Part shown: piece after piece, positions 43,559-54,218 of the stretch
Position numbering within the stretch: the first letter of the stretch is position 1
Layout of the letters: each line of letters opens with the position of its first letter
DNA from: Vitrella brassicaformis
Lineage: Eukaryota; Sar; Vitrellaceae
Assembly: GCA_001179505.1 (NCBI GenBank)
Contig: CDMY01000385.1
Location: forward strand, 237,405-301,404
Direction: 5' to 3'
Length of the DNA: 64,000 bases
Made by a program: the position numbers and the translations under genes
Notes under the pieces: generated by a model
What the model was told of the DNA's origin: nothing
The model's input: only the letters and a program-made list of their open reading frames with translations
Database searches by the model: none

Positions 43559-46519
43559 CTATCTCCCCCTCGACCGCCCCGCCCTCCTCTCGGCCGGCCC
43601 GCCCCCATCGCCGCCGCCTGGCCCGCCCCTGTGGCCGCGCCATCCGCCGTCCCGCTCGTTCTGTCGGGTGTTTCCGTTGTGGCGGTAGTTGCCATGCTGC
43701 TGTCCATTGGCACCTGGGCTGGGCAGGATGGTGGGGAATCTCTGCTGCTGCTGTTGCTGGTTGTCGGGCTGGGCATTGCCGTACTGGTTCATCTGGCCGT
43801 AGTTGGCACCGTAGGCGTTGTAACCCGGCCCGTACCCACCATACGCCGGCTGTTGGTGGTGGGGATGGTGCTGGAGCTGGTGCTGGTTCTGATACTGCTG
43901 GTGTTGCTGCTGCTGCGCGGCATACACGTTGCCGCCACCACTGGCGTTGGCCCCTGCCCAGCCTCCATAGCCGCCCTGGTGCTGATGCTGCATCGGCTGC
44001 TGCTGCTGGTGTTTCTGGTGCTGCTGGTGCTGCTGGCCGCTCATCATCGCCGCCTGTCCGTGGTGGGCAGCGTAGCCGCCGGCCGGCACACCTCGGTTGG
44101 TGGCCGTGTGGTGGTACTGGGTGGCGCCGGGCTGGCCCTGCTGCCCATGACCTCCCTGCTGTCGCCCGTTGCGATGATGAGTGCGGTGGTTGTGCTGGTT
44201 GTGGGGGCGAGGCGAGGGCGTGAGTGGCGGGAGCGGCGGGCGGCGCGTGGCGTTGCTCTGGGGCGAACCGGGGGATGGCATCCCTCCGGCATAACCACCC
44301 TGCTGCTGCACACATACATACAACGCACACGCAACACAAATTGTTGGCATTGCATGGGTGATGACATCAATCACGGTTTGTGTGGTGCTCAAAGGTTTTC
44401 TTCCCCCTACTTACCTCAGACGCGGGCGGTGGCGGGCTGTTGACAAGCCCCTGCTCGTAGGGCGACGGAACATAAGGTGGGGGCGGGGGCGGTGCAGCCG
44501 CTCCCATGCCCACAGCCATCCCAACCGCGGGGCCAAACACCTGCCCACCTCCCTGGGGCGCCATCGGCATGATGATGGGCGCCTGCGTGCCGTCCCCCAT
44601 AGCCGCCAACGCCAGCATGGCCTGAGCCGGGAAGAAGGCCGCAGGGGGCACAGGTGGCATCATATGCTGCTGGGCCTGCTGCGGGACGAACGGCTGAGCC
44701 ACAGGGACGCCCTCGCCCTCAGTAGCGGGGGGCGGCAGCGTAGCTGGAGGCTCCAACACCACTTCGGCCTCCTTGTCCCCCTCCCCTCCCCCAGAGGATG
44801 CAGCGGGCTCCACAACGACTGGCGGCGCTGGCGGCAGAGAGTGGACCGAGTCATGGATCGACGGGGGCGGCACGGCTGCGGGCGGCTGCTGTACCTGAGG
44901 CTGGGGCTCCTCAGCGACAGCCGCAGGCAACCCCTCGCCATTGCCGCCCTGCATGTCCTCAGTCTGCATGCCCGACTCACTGGTCGCTGCCGGCTGGGGA
45001 ACGGCACCCACACCCACACCCACACCAGCATCTTGCTGCTGCCGCTCCTGTGGCCCCTCTCGTGTCGCCTCTCGCTCTCCATCTTCCCCCTGCTGCCCTT
45101 GCCCGTCGTGGGCCTGGCCCTCCTGCTCTTCTGGCTGTGGCTCCACTGGCTGTGGCTCCACTGGTTGTGGCTGCTCAGCCACTTGGACGAAGCGCAGACC
45201 AGTCGCATCAACTTGGAACTGGTGGCCCGCCGGCGGGCTGTAGTAACCCGGTCGATCGCCGCCCGTCGGCTGCATGCCGAAGTAGGCAAGGGGGCTGAAC
45301 GCCTCAGGAGGCTGCCGGCCGCCCATCAGCTGGACGTTCTGACCCAACCACTGCATGGCGTCAACCATGACGGCATCGATGGGAATATCGCCCCGCGGGC
45401 ATGGCGGCGGCTGCTGCATTCAGAGAGAGGGAGCGAGGGGAAGGAGCGATGATTTCGGGACTATCATCTGGTGTTGTCGATTGTCTTACATCGTCTGTGC
45501 CTTGCTGATCTGGGTCAGCACGAGGCTGCTCCGGATCAGGTGCCGGCGGCTCGTCAGCAGGCCGCTCGTCCACAGCGTCAGCAGGCCGCTCGTCCACAGC
45601 GTCGGCAGGCGGCTCCTCATCAACGTTGTCAGCAGGCGACTCGTCAACTACGGCATCGGGAGGCGACGGTGCGTCCTCCGTCTGCGACTCAATACTCTGC
45701 ATGAAGAAGAGAAAGCGGAAAGGATGCAATACACACAGAGGGTCACTCACTCGAGCCTCTCTTGCCCTCCCTTCCTTCCTGCGTACCTCAACGACGACAA
45801 TCTCCGTTTGGGTGGTGGCATGCCCCTTGCCCTTGCTTCCCTCCCTCCCCATGCCCTCCCTCGCAGCCTTCAGGCACTCGTCCCTCACCTTGATCAGCAT
45901 CGCCATCTCCTGCTCCTTCTGCGACTTGCTCTTGACCTTCTCGGCCTCCTCCCTCAGTAGCGTGCTGGGGTCCCGCGCCTCGAGCCGAGCGATGGCTTCG
46001 AGGGCTTTCCTGTACTTCTTGATCTCCTTCAGGATGATGCTGAAGCTGTAGTCGTGCTCCTTCAGGTACTTCATGAGCCGCTCGAAATCCTCGTCCTGGC
46101 GGGCTGACTGCCCCTCTCCGTCCTCCTTGGGTGGAGTGGCGGTGTCCTGGGGCGTTCGCTGTGCCGGCGTGTTGACATCAGCCGGGGTTGCGTCGTGGTC
46201 AGGGGTCGCCTCGTCATCGGGAGCTTGTTCATTGCTCGCTGGGAGGGCGAGGGCAACAGGTCCGGCGGGCTGGGCCGCGTCGGCGTTGGCTGCGGGCGAT
46301 GCCTCGGGGGACGACGGCTGGGAGTCAGAGGGGCGGTGGGCGGGAGAAGCCGCCGGGGAGGCCTGGGACTTCTTCTGAAGGGCACACACAGACCACATGG
46401 GGAGGAAAGCGACGTGCAGGTGGTCAGAATGACGCCCATTCGCATGCACTCCTCGCTACGCCCGCCACATCCCCATGTCACACCCCTCCCACCTTCTTGT
46501 CCTTCTGCTTTCGCCCCAT
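43559..46519 (-). CDS. Gln/Pro-rich protein with coiled coil and RGG tail
   Basis: Five exons (46493-46519, 45787-46374, 45490-45696, 44415-45413, 43559-44305), all phase 0, close in frame to 855 residues. It opens MGRKQKDKK and then has a Ser/Pro/Ala-rich region. A helical segment (FERLMKYLKEHDYSFSIILK to KSQKEQEMAML) is the only part likely to fold. DERPADAV is repeated in tandem. A long Pro/Gln/Val stretch follows, then a Gln/Tyr/Gly/Asn-rich prion-like tail ending in RGG-type repeats (GGWRGHRGGPGGGDGGG). Such composition is common in RNA-binding granule proteins, so RNA association is plausible, but no RNA-binding fold is visible and I assign no family. Confidence 0.7.
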
Positions 46520-46589
46520 CGTCCTCAACTCGCTTGACTGAGGCGGCTGAACGGCCTCATCTTCAACGACAGCATCCAAACCTCCCTCA

Positions 46590-46597
46590 AGCTCGCA
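46590..46597 (-). promoter_or_regulatory. TGCGAGCT octamer
   Basis: First of two directly abutting copies before the Gln-rich gene. Confidence 0.55.
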
Positions 46598-46605
46598 AGC
46601 TCGCA
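46598..46605 (-). promoter_or_regulatory. TGCGAGCT octamer
   Basis: Second of two abutting copies. Confidence 0.55.
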
Positions 46606-46639
46606 GTTTGCTCCCACTGCTCGCCTCGTCGCGTTCGCG

Positions 46640-47781
46640 ATGCGGCTCCATCTTGTTATTTGCGTGTGCTTCATCGCGGCAGCATGCTGCTTCCGGCCTC
46701 CTGCAGCTCGTCCTGCAGCAAAAGTCCGCAGCCTCATCGCTCCATCATCTGTGCGCCTCGCTGCGCAGCCGGCCGTCACTGCTGCTGCTGCTCCAAATGA
46801 GCTGCCGGAGATGGTATCTGAAACCCCTGGCCTCGGGGATGTCCTGAAGGACCAGACATTTTATCGTGCTGGGAGCGGCGAGCCCGTCCAAGTGAAAGAC
46901 CTGCTGGAGGAAGGGAAGCCGGCCATTGTTGTCTTCCTCCGGCATCTGGGTGAGTTGCTTGCACTGGATGGGGGCCTCATTGATGCGTGGGAGATATATG
47001 TGCCCTCGATCCTGCTGCCGTGGGTCAGGCTGAGTGTACTGCTGGCAGCTGATGGAGGAGTTGACGGCGGCGCTTCCGGCCCTTGAGCGCGCCAGAGTGA
47101 CTCTTCTCGCTGTCAGCATCGGCACTCCTGACAAGGCCAAGAAGCTGGTGGATGATCTGGGCTACCTCAATGACCAGATCTTGTTCGTTGACATCCCTCC
47201 TGACCTCAAGTGAGTGAATGTGAGGGGATGAGATGAGTGAGAGAGAACACATGATCCATCCATCACTCGCCATCCATCTGCCGACCGACTGGGACGGCGT
47301 GTTTCCTTCCTTCTGGTTTTGCTTTGCCTGTGTGTCAGGGCCTACCGAGCGGTTGGCCTCCTTCCCTCGTTCTTCACGAGGCCTCGTCGGGTCCCACCCG
47401 ATCTAGGTGGCCCCTTGCAGCTGCTGAACCCATTCCGATTCCAGGAGAATATCCGTGTCATCCGGGAGCAGTTCGACGCCTTTCTGCCGCGGAAGGAAAT
47501 CGCTGACAAATGGCGCCCCCGCCCCTACGCACCCACACAGGTAGACGCGTATAGCCGCCCTCACGCACCGCACATGATGCGATTTCCATTGTGGTGTACG
47601 CTATGCCCCGTCGTGTGTTGCGTGTATCGCCCAGGTCAAGGCGGTATCCCAGCAAGGTGGCGCTTTTGTCTACGACTCGAAGGGAGAGCTGATCTTCGCT
47701 TCTCGCGATCGCATACCTCCTGAGTATGTGCCTGTGCCTGAGCTTCTCGACATTGTGGGCGTCAAGACAGCTGCTGCATAA
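46640..47781 (+). CDS. PRXL2-like thioredoxin-fold protein with plastid-type leader
   Basis: Four exons (46640-46949, 47035-47209, 47339-47540, 47635-47781) close in frame to 277 residues. A signal peptide (LVICVCFIAAACC) is followed by Phe and an Arg/Ala/Ser-rich stretch (FRPPAARPAAKVRS), the classical Phe-led transit peptide of red-derived complex plastids. The body matches the peroxiredoxin-like 2 / AhpC-TSA group: IVVFLRHLVYCWQLMEEL with one Cys (about residue 106), VTLLAVSIGTPDKAKKLVDD, and QQGGAFVYDSKGELIFASRD. The second Cys of a CxxC pair is replaced by Gln. The acceptor at 47034 (ctgag) was chosen because it alone restores the FLRHLxYC motif. A redox role in the plastid is inferred. 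Confidence 0.82.
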
Positions 47782-48213
47782 GCTGTGGGTGTGTCGTGTG
47801 TGGTTTTTCCGCTGTGGGGGCTCTGCTGATGGCAGAGAGAGATGATCCCTGATGGCCAGGCGAGATAGACGGACCGCATTTGTTTTGGCTGAGTGAGAGG
47901 CATGGCGTGCAGCCTTGCCCGTGTGCTGTGCATGTGTGTGTGCCCTTCTGTGACGGCTGGTCGACAAGTCCATGTGTCTGTGGAATCGGTCTGGCCTGAG
48001 AGTGTCTCGCTCCCACTGATCTCCTGTGCCGGCGGGGGAGGGAGTGCAGGCAGGGGCGCACCACTGTGCTCTGGGGTGTGCTGTGTGGACACGCTTCTCG
48101 CCAATCTAAATGCATTCATTCATTCACTGTCAGGTCACCATGTAGACGTGTAGCGGAAAAAACCCCAGAGAGATCCGCACATATCATTAATCACGTCCTT
48201 TCACTGACCTAGC
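47782..48213. other. Convergent intergenic region
   Basis: 432 bp between the PRXL2-like gene and LSG1; nothing recognised. Confidence 0.5.
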
Positions 48214-50845
48214 TTAGCTGGGCAGCTGCACTCTCCCCTTCCCTCCCTTCAGGGAGCTCTTCTTCAGGAACCTCATCTTCCGTTTGGTCATGCCCTTCGG
48301 CATTTGCAGCTGGCCCATCTGGCTGCCAACCTCGCTGTCAAGCCCCTCCTCAATGTCGTCACCATCAGCATCCTCCCCTCGCCCAAGGCCGAGCTGCTCC
48401 CGCTCCTTCACAATGGCCAGCAGCCCATCGTCGTCATCACCTTCATTGTCAGCCACATCTCTCCCGCCATCCTCCCCCTCTGCCAAGCCCCTCCACCCCG
48501 ACTCCGCTGATGGCGGCATCTCCACATGTCTCAGCTTGCCGGTGCAGAAGTGCTGCACCACCATCCTTGCCGTTCGGAAGAGGTCCGGCTGCCCGCCTTT
48601 GCCCCCACTGTGGTACCCTCGCACGTGGGCCAGCGCCGTCAGGAAGGTCTGCGCGTCCACCCTGCCGGTGCGCAGAAATGAGCGCTGAAGGGCATCGAGC
48701 ATGGGCTGATGCGCGGCCAGGTGCCGCCCTCCCTGCTGCTGGTGTGTGTCGCTGCTGTCTTGGTCGCGTGTTGGGAGGGCTTCCGGTAGGTAAGTAGCGA
48801 GCAGCTCGGGCGTGATCTTGTCGCAGACCAGCTGGACGGGGGGGAGAAAGTCGCCCCTGATGCATACATAAGGGACAGCCAGAAAGAAACGCATCTGCAC
48901 TAGGTAGATACTCTCTTGTGCCAGGAGGTGGATCTACCTGAGCGATTCGACAGGAAGCACCCCGTTTATGACCAAAGCGGCCTTCGACGCGACGATCGAC
49001 GGAAAGACCAAACCTGCACACCGCACATATTCAATGCAACACATCCATCCATTCTGCACGTATCAGGGAATGCACACACCACACTGGTTTGTGCACTTTG
49101 TCTGATGTGACCCTACATTACCTGGGCAGTCGCAGATGATGATCTGGTAAGCGGGCAGGTGGAAGGTCTGGAAGTGCTTGGTCTTGCCGGGGGTGCGGCT
49201 GACCGCCACCCTCTTGGCCTTCACAAGCGCATTGATGAGGCTGCTCTTGCCCACGTTCGGGTAGCCCACCATGCCCACCGTGTACATCTCCTCTTCTGCA
49301 GCACCGCCCTCCCTCCCTCCCATGTCCTCCTTCCTCAGCCCTGCCACCCAGGTTTTGAGGTACTGCAGCAGCTGCTCGCAGCTGAGGACGTCGGTGCCAT
49401 CCCCGACGTATACCTCGTCCTCCAGGTTGCCGTAGCCCGTGTTGATGTCGAGATCCAGGTCGGCCAAGAACTGGTCGGACGGGGCGAGGGGCTGGGGGTG
49501 GTTGGAGGGGCCCGCACCAGGCGATGGGGATGACGATGGATGGTGGAGGCGCGCGGGGTCGTCCTTGACGGAGAGGCCGGAGCGGCGTAGCTCACGCAAG
49601 GCCGAGAAGAAGATCACCGGCACGCCCTGACCAAGGCAGAGAGGTTGGGTGCGTCCGAATGTGTGTGACACGCATGTGTGAGTGTCAGATACCCACCTGC
49701 TTTTGGAAGTAGTGGACCCACTGTCTCCTGATGTCCCTGGAGAGGAAGTCGGCCTTGTTGAGCACCAGCAGGGAGTGCTTGCCGGTGTTCATCTCCTTGA
49801 CGTACTTCTCCAGGTCCCCACACCGGTAGAACAGGGGGTGCCTGGCGTCGCATATCTGGAGGACGATGCGGCTCCGCTCAATGACCCGCCACAGCTGCCG
49901 CCACACCTCGATGTTCTTCTCATACGGCGTCATCACCTGGCCCTGCGCCTCCTCAATGTGCGCCAGACGACGCCGCCAGGAGAGGAAACTCTGCTGCTCG
50001 AGACGGTCGAGCTCCGCCGCACTGATGCCGCCAGACCCCTCCTTTGGGCCCTTGCTGTCCTTCCTGCGTCTGGGAGTGTGCCGAGACTGTGGGTATCGTG
50101 GTCCTGGGGCTGGGTAGGGGGGTTGAGCTGGCTGAGAAGGGGGCGAGGATGCGGTCGCCACTTGATCTTTTGCCGCGTTGGTGGGACTATCAGCAGCCGC
50201 ATCAGCATCCTCCGATGGCTCGTCGTCCTCGCTCTCGTCCTCATCATGCGCATCCTCACCCTCCTCACCTTCTGATGCGCCGTCGAGGCCCTCGTCGCCG
50301 CCGAGATCTCCGCCATCGATGTCAGACTCATCGACATACTCATCATCGAACACATCGTCATCCTCACGGTCGTCACCGTTGGCATGTGGCGCAGGCAAGG
50401 GCTCAGCAGCAGCTGCTTGGCTGTCGGGAGGGGGGTGGTCGGCCGCGTCACTCGCTTGCTGCTGATGCCTCTTGAGGAAGTTCATGGGCCGTCTTGGTAT
50501 TGGCACACTGATCTCGCTGACGCCGCCATACAGCCGTCCCTTTGGCGCCGCCCTGGGGTGCTGCTGCGGGTGGTCTAACGACACGACCATGGTGCTGCGG
50601 TGCACCTCCACCTCATGCTCCTCCTTCTGCGCCAGCACCGACTCTAGGTACTCATCTAATGCATTCCGCTCGATGATGGACTTGAGGTTCTTGGTGCCGC
50701 CAGTGGCTGATGTGCTGTGGAGATTGAGGTCAAGGCTGTGCTTGCCAGCGGCACGGCTATCGATGGCTCGGCGCTCCTTGTCGCGAACAAGCGCTTTGCC
50801 GAGTGCGCCGCTCGAACCACTCTTCTTTCCTTGAGGCTTCGGCAT
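48214..50845 (-). CDS. LSG1: LSG1-type 60S biogenesis GTPase
   Basis: Four exons (49697-50845, 49122-49626, 48938-49013, 48214-48856) close in frame to 790 residues. The N-terminus (GKALVRDKERRA, NLKSIIERNALDEYL) and LSWRRRLAHIE match LSG1. The GTPase motifs are circularly permuted as in the YlqF/LSG1 group: NKAD (about 363-366) comes before GYPNVGKSS (about 503-511), TPGKTK and DCPG. LSG1 acts in the cytoplasm to release Nmd3 from pre-60S particles, a step coupled to uL16/RPL10, whose gene is at 5-6 kb. An acidic insert (about residues 170-250) separates the head from the GTPase domain. The tail ends in a basic KMRFLKKSSLKGGKGRVQ. Confidence 0.95.
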
Positions 50846-51030
50846 GGTGGGGACGCCGTCGGATCTATGCTGCCTTTCCTTGCCCCCCGCGATCCCACCT
50901 TTGCAGAGCTCGCACTTCGCGAACTCAAGGCCGCAACGGCGGCGCCGTCTTGAGGACAGCTGCTACCGATAGAAGCCGAGAAAAAGGGAATCGGTAGCTC
51001 TTTCCTTTCGATATACTTTTTGGTGTTTCG
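50846..51030. promoter_or_regulatory. Divergent promoter interval, LSG1 / hydrolase
   Basis: 185 bp with one octamer (50907-50914) on the LSG1 strand, 62 bp before its ATG. Confidence 0.55.
50907..50914 (-). promoter_or_regulatory. TGCGAGCT octamer
   Basis: Exact copy 62 bp before the LSG1 ATG. Confidence 0.55.
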
Positions 51031-53612
51031 ATGGGGCGGTGGCTGAATGTGGACATCATTGTCAACGATTTGCTGTACGTCTGCAAAGCATGCCTAATCA
51101 TCACGGGTGTGTGCGTCGGCGGGCTGTTCTTCATAACAATAGGATGGATAATATGGCCGGTCAGTCAGCACGCACACAGTTGTCACATCAATCAGGGACG
51201 CCAGAGCCCTCAACACGACTCTTCTGTAGCTCTGTGGACTCTGTGTTGTCATTTCCAGGTGATTTATGTCGTGTCTGAGGCTCTCTGCTACTGGAGATGG
51301 CGATACCGACTGGCGCTGCTCAAGTCCCTCCCCCCCTACCGGCCGCCCGTCAGCCAGGAGTGGATCGAGATGTGCGAGACGGCCATGCTGGAGGACCACA
51401 CGGCCGAGGAGCTGCGGATGCTGCTGTATTATTGCTTCTACTGTGTCTGGCCGGAGCAGATCGGCCGGAGGGACGTGGAGAGCTTCTTCATGTACCACTT
51501 CCCCACGTCATGGGAGCACATTGAGTGGTTTGTGGACCAGCTTGAGGACAAAATGGGTCAGTTAGCGCGGCAGAGGGGAGAACAAGGGCTCGCAGAGCCG
51601 ACAAAGGATGGATGAGCAGTGAATGGATACATACGTGTGGGTGTGGGCGATTGCTGCCATGTCATTCATCGGTTTGCAGGCATCCGTTTCCCTCATGTTC
51701 GAAGCACGACGATTCCGTCGCAGTGTCCGCGGACGGGCGACCCCATGCTGTTGCAGGACGCCTATTCGCGCATCCACGGGTACCGATTCGGTATCCACCC
51801 CATCAAGGCCATCTACCGGCCCCTGCCGTTCCTCATAGCCATCAACCTGTGGCAGAGCTTCAGCCTATGGATACTCAAACGATACGGATTCAAGACATAC
51901 GAGTAAGTAAGCAACGGACGGAGGGAGGGAGGGAGGGAGGGAGGGGGCAAACAGGGCGGGCACTCGGTGGGATGGATGGATGGATGTCTTGGTTTTGGCC
52001 GGTGTGGTTGGTCTGCTGGGGCTTCTTGTGCAGAGTGCCGACGAATCAGTTTGTGCGTTTCCACATGTGGATGCCGCCGAAGCACTTCGACGTCCGGCGC
52101 GACCGAGAGCGCAGTGTGCCAATCGTCGTCCTGCACGGCCTCGGTTTCGGCCTCATCAACTATGTCTTCCCCACACTCAAGCTCATGCAGCTGATGCGCA
52201 CTCAGTCCCCACGGCCCCGGGGCTACGGCCGGCGATTCGCCCCGGCCCCCGTGTGTCCTCGGCCGGTGATCGTGTGCGAGATGAGCATGATCGGGGGTTA
52301 TCCCAGCGGTGTGGCCGACTTCCGGCAGCTGCCGACAATGCCCCAGATCGCCCATTATGTGGCCCAGTTCGTCTACGCCCACTTCTCGCCGCCCACCCCA
52401 TTCGTCCCGGAAGAGGAGTCCGAGACCATCGGCGGGGGTGGTGCCCTGTCGATCTCCCTCCCCCATGGGCCATCACCTGGCTGGGAGGACGTCAAGTCCG
52501 CCCTCACAGGCACGGCATCGACGGCCATCGGCACGGACTCTCCGTCGCCTCTGTCGTCGGTGGTGTCGCCCCACACGGATGCCGAGGGGGAGTTGCAGAA
52601 GCGGGGGACGTTCTTCAGCGCTCACAGTGGCACGCTGACGACTCAGAACACTCTGGACGAGGACAGCCCGACACTGCGGCGGCGTGAGGAGGTGGAGAGG
52701 CAGAGGGAGAAGAAGCGTCGGGCTGAGGAGGCCCGGTCGCTGTTCGGGTGCGGCTATCGCAGGAAGCGCCAGGTGGACAAGGAGGAGGAACACGTGGCCA
52801 CGCTCCGCTTCGTCCCCGACCACCGGAGAAAGGGCGTACACATGGATGTCGTCTCACACAGGTGAGGTGCACTCGGGTAGTGAGTGGGAAAAGGGCTCGC
52901 TCGCTTTGCTTGCTCATCTTATCTTGCTCGTCGCGCTTCTCTCTCTCTCTCTCTCTCTCTGTGGGGGGGGGGGGGGGNNNNNNNNNNNNNNNNNNNNNNN
53001 NNNNNNNNNNNNNNNNNNNNNNNNNNNNNNNNNNNNNNNNNNNNNNNNNNNNNNNNNNNNNNNNNNNNNNNNNNNNNNNNNNNNNNNNNNNNNNNNNNNN
53101 NNNNNNNNNNNNNNNNNNNNNNNNNNNNNNNNNNNNNNNNNNNNNNNNNNNNNNNNNNNNNNNNNNNNNNNNNNNNNNNNNNNNNNNNNNNNNNNNNNNN
53201 NNNNNNNNNNNNNNNNNNNNNNNNNNNNNNNNNNNNNNNNNNNNNNNNNNNNNNNNNNNNNNNNNNNNNNNNNNNNNGGGGGGGGGGGGGGGTCTGTCTT
53301 ATATTTATCAGTTTCGGCACGGCGATAACGTCGATACTGCAAAAGCAGTACCCGTCGTTGATTCGGCGGTGTGTGCTGGTCGACCCCGTATGTTTTTTCG
53401 TGCTGCCCTTGAAGAAGGCGCAGCTGGGGTACCTCTACCCCTGGGAGATCAACCTGGTGGACCCACCTCACGGGAGGGGCAAGGGGCTCTTCGCCCTCAT
53501 CAGGAGACCCCTCGAGAAACTTTATGACTTCAGGTCTGTCACTCAGGAGACGGCAGGCATTCAAATATCTGTCTGTGGGGGATGCATCGCCGGAAGAAAA
53601 CCATGGATGGTG

Positions 53613-53649
<37 letters not shown>

Positions 53650-54218
53650 CTGTGTGTGTGTGTGTGTGTGTGTGCAGTCAACTGTTCGTCACGTGGCTGT
53701 TGGCCTTCCGTGACCTCAACACGGTGTGGATGTACAGCCGTAACCTGCAAGGTGGGTGAACCAGCCGATCCACCGTGGATGGACGGCCCCCACGGGGGAT
53801 GGGGATTGTCTCGTTGCTGCGTGTCGTTCAGGTCACGAGTATCTGGATTGTGGTGAGATTCTCCAGCTGCAGGAGCGCATGATGGTGATCCTGTCTGGGC
53901 GGGATGTGCTGCTGCCCGCCGCGTCCATCCGCCGATACCTAAGCAGGAAATGCCCCGCCGCAAAAGTCATACACATGGACTGGTGCGTCACGTCAGCACC
54001 GCACCAGACAGACGCAACACACAGACCTTCAGGATCTACCATTTGTGTATGTGTGCAGGTTGCCGCACGGTTTACCATTTGTGCTCCCGAGTGTGCTCAA
54101 GAAGGTGGCGGTGTTCCTGCAGGCGCCGCCGAGCAAGCCACAGCCACAGCCCCAGCAGCCGCAGGCTACGCGTGACAGCAGCAAGCTCATGATCAAAGAC
54201 CAAGAGCACTCCGATTGA
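51031..54218 (+). CDS. Membrane-anchored alpha/beta hydrolase, interrupted by assembly gap
   Basis: Visible exons are 51031-51159, 51259-51556, 51680-51902 and 52034-52861, then after the gap 53312-53533, 53678-53751, 53832-53982 and 54059-54218. An N-terminal membrane segment (ACLIITGVCVGGLFFITIGW) precedes a soluble domain with VPIVVLHGLGFGLINY, the usual HG oxyanion motif. After the gap, SFGTAITSILQKQYPSLIRR follows what should be the GHS nucleophile elbow, with RCVLVDPV, MMVILSGRDVLLP (acid strand) and LPHGLPFVLP (His). The catalytic Ser is therefore in the missing sequence. An Arg-rich insert lies in residues 300-490. Substrate unknown; a lipase-like or serine hydrolase role is inferred. 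Confidence 0.8.
51921..51946. repeat. (GGGA)n tract in a hydrolase intron
   Basis: About six tandem GGGA units just after a donor site. Confidence 0.8.
52978..53277. other. Assembly gap (300 N)
   Basis: Exactly 300 N, flanked by long G runs and a CT repeat on the left. The round number suggests an arbitrary gap size. It removes one or more exons of the hydrolase. Confidence 0.98.

Larger units (their letters stand above)
46520..46639. promoter_or_regulatory. Divergent promoter interval, Gln-rich gene / PRXL2-like
   Basis: The shortest interval, 120 bp, with two abutting octamers (46590-46605) on the leftward strand, 71-86 bp before that ATG. Confidence 0.6.

Noticed and set aside
43504-43776. 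An alternative RGG-rich C-terminus (GRPRGGRGGRGG) in another frame of the Gln-rich gene
   Set aside because: It would require a frameshift within the last exon. The main frame reaches its own stop at 43559 with similar composition.
50717-50953. A rightward 78-residue ORF upstream of the hydrolase
   Set aside because: It opens at GTG, runs antisense to LSG1 exon 1 and shows no independent coding features.
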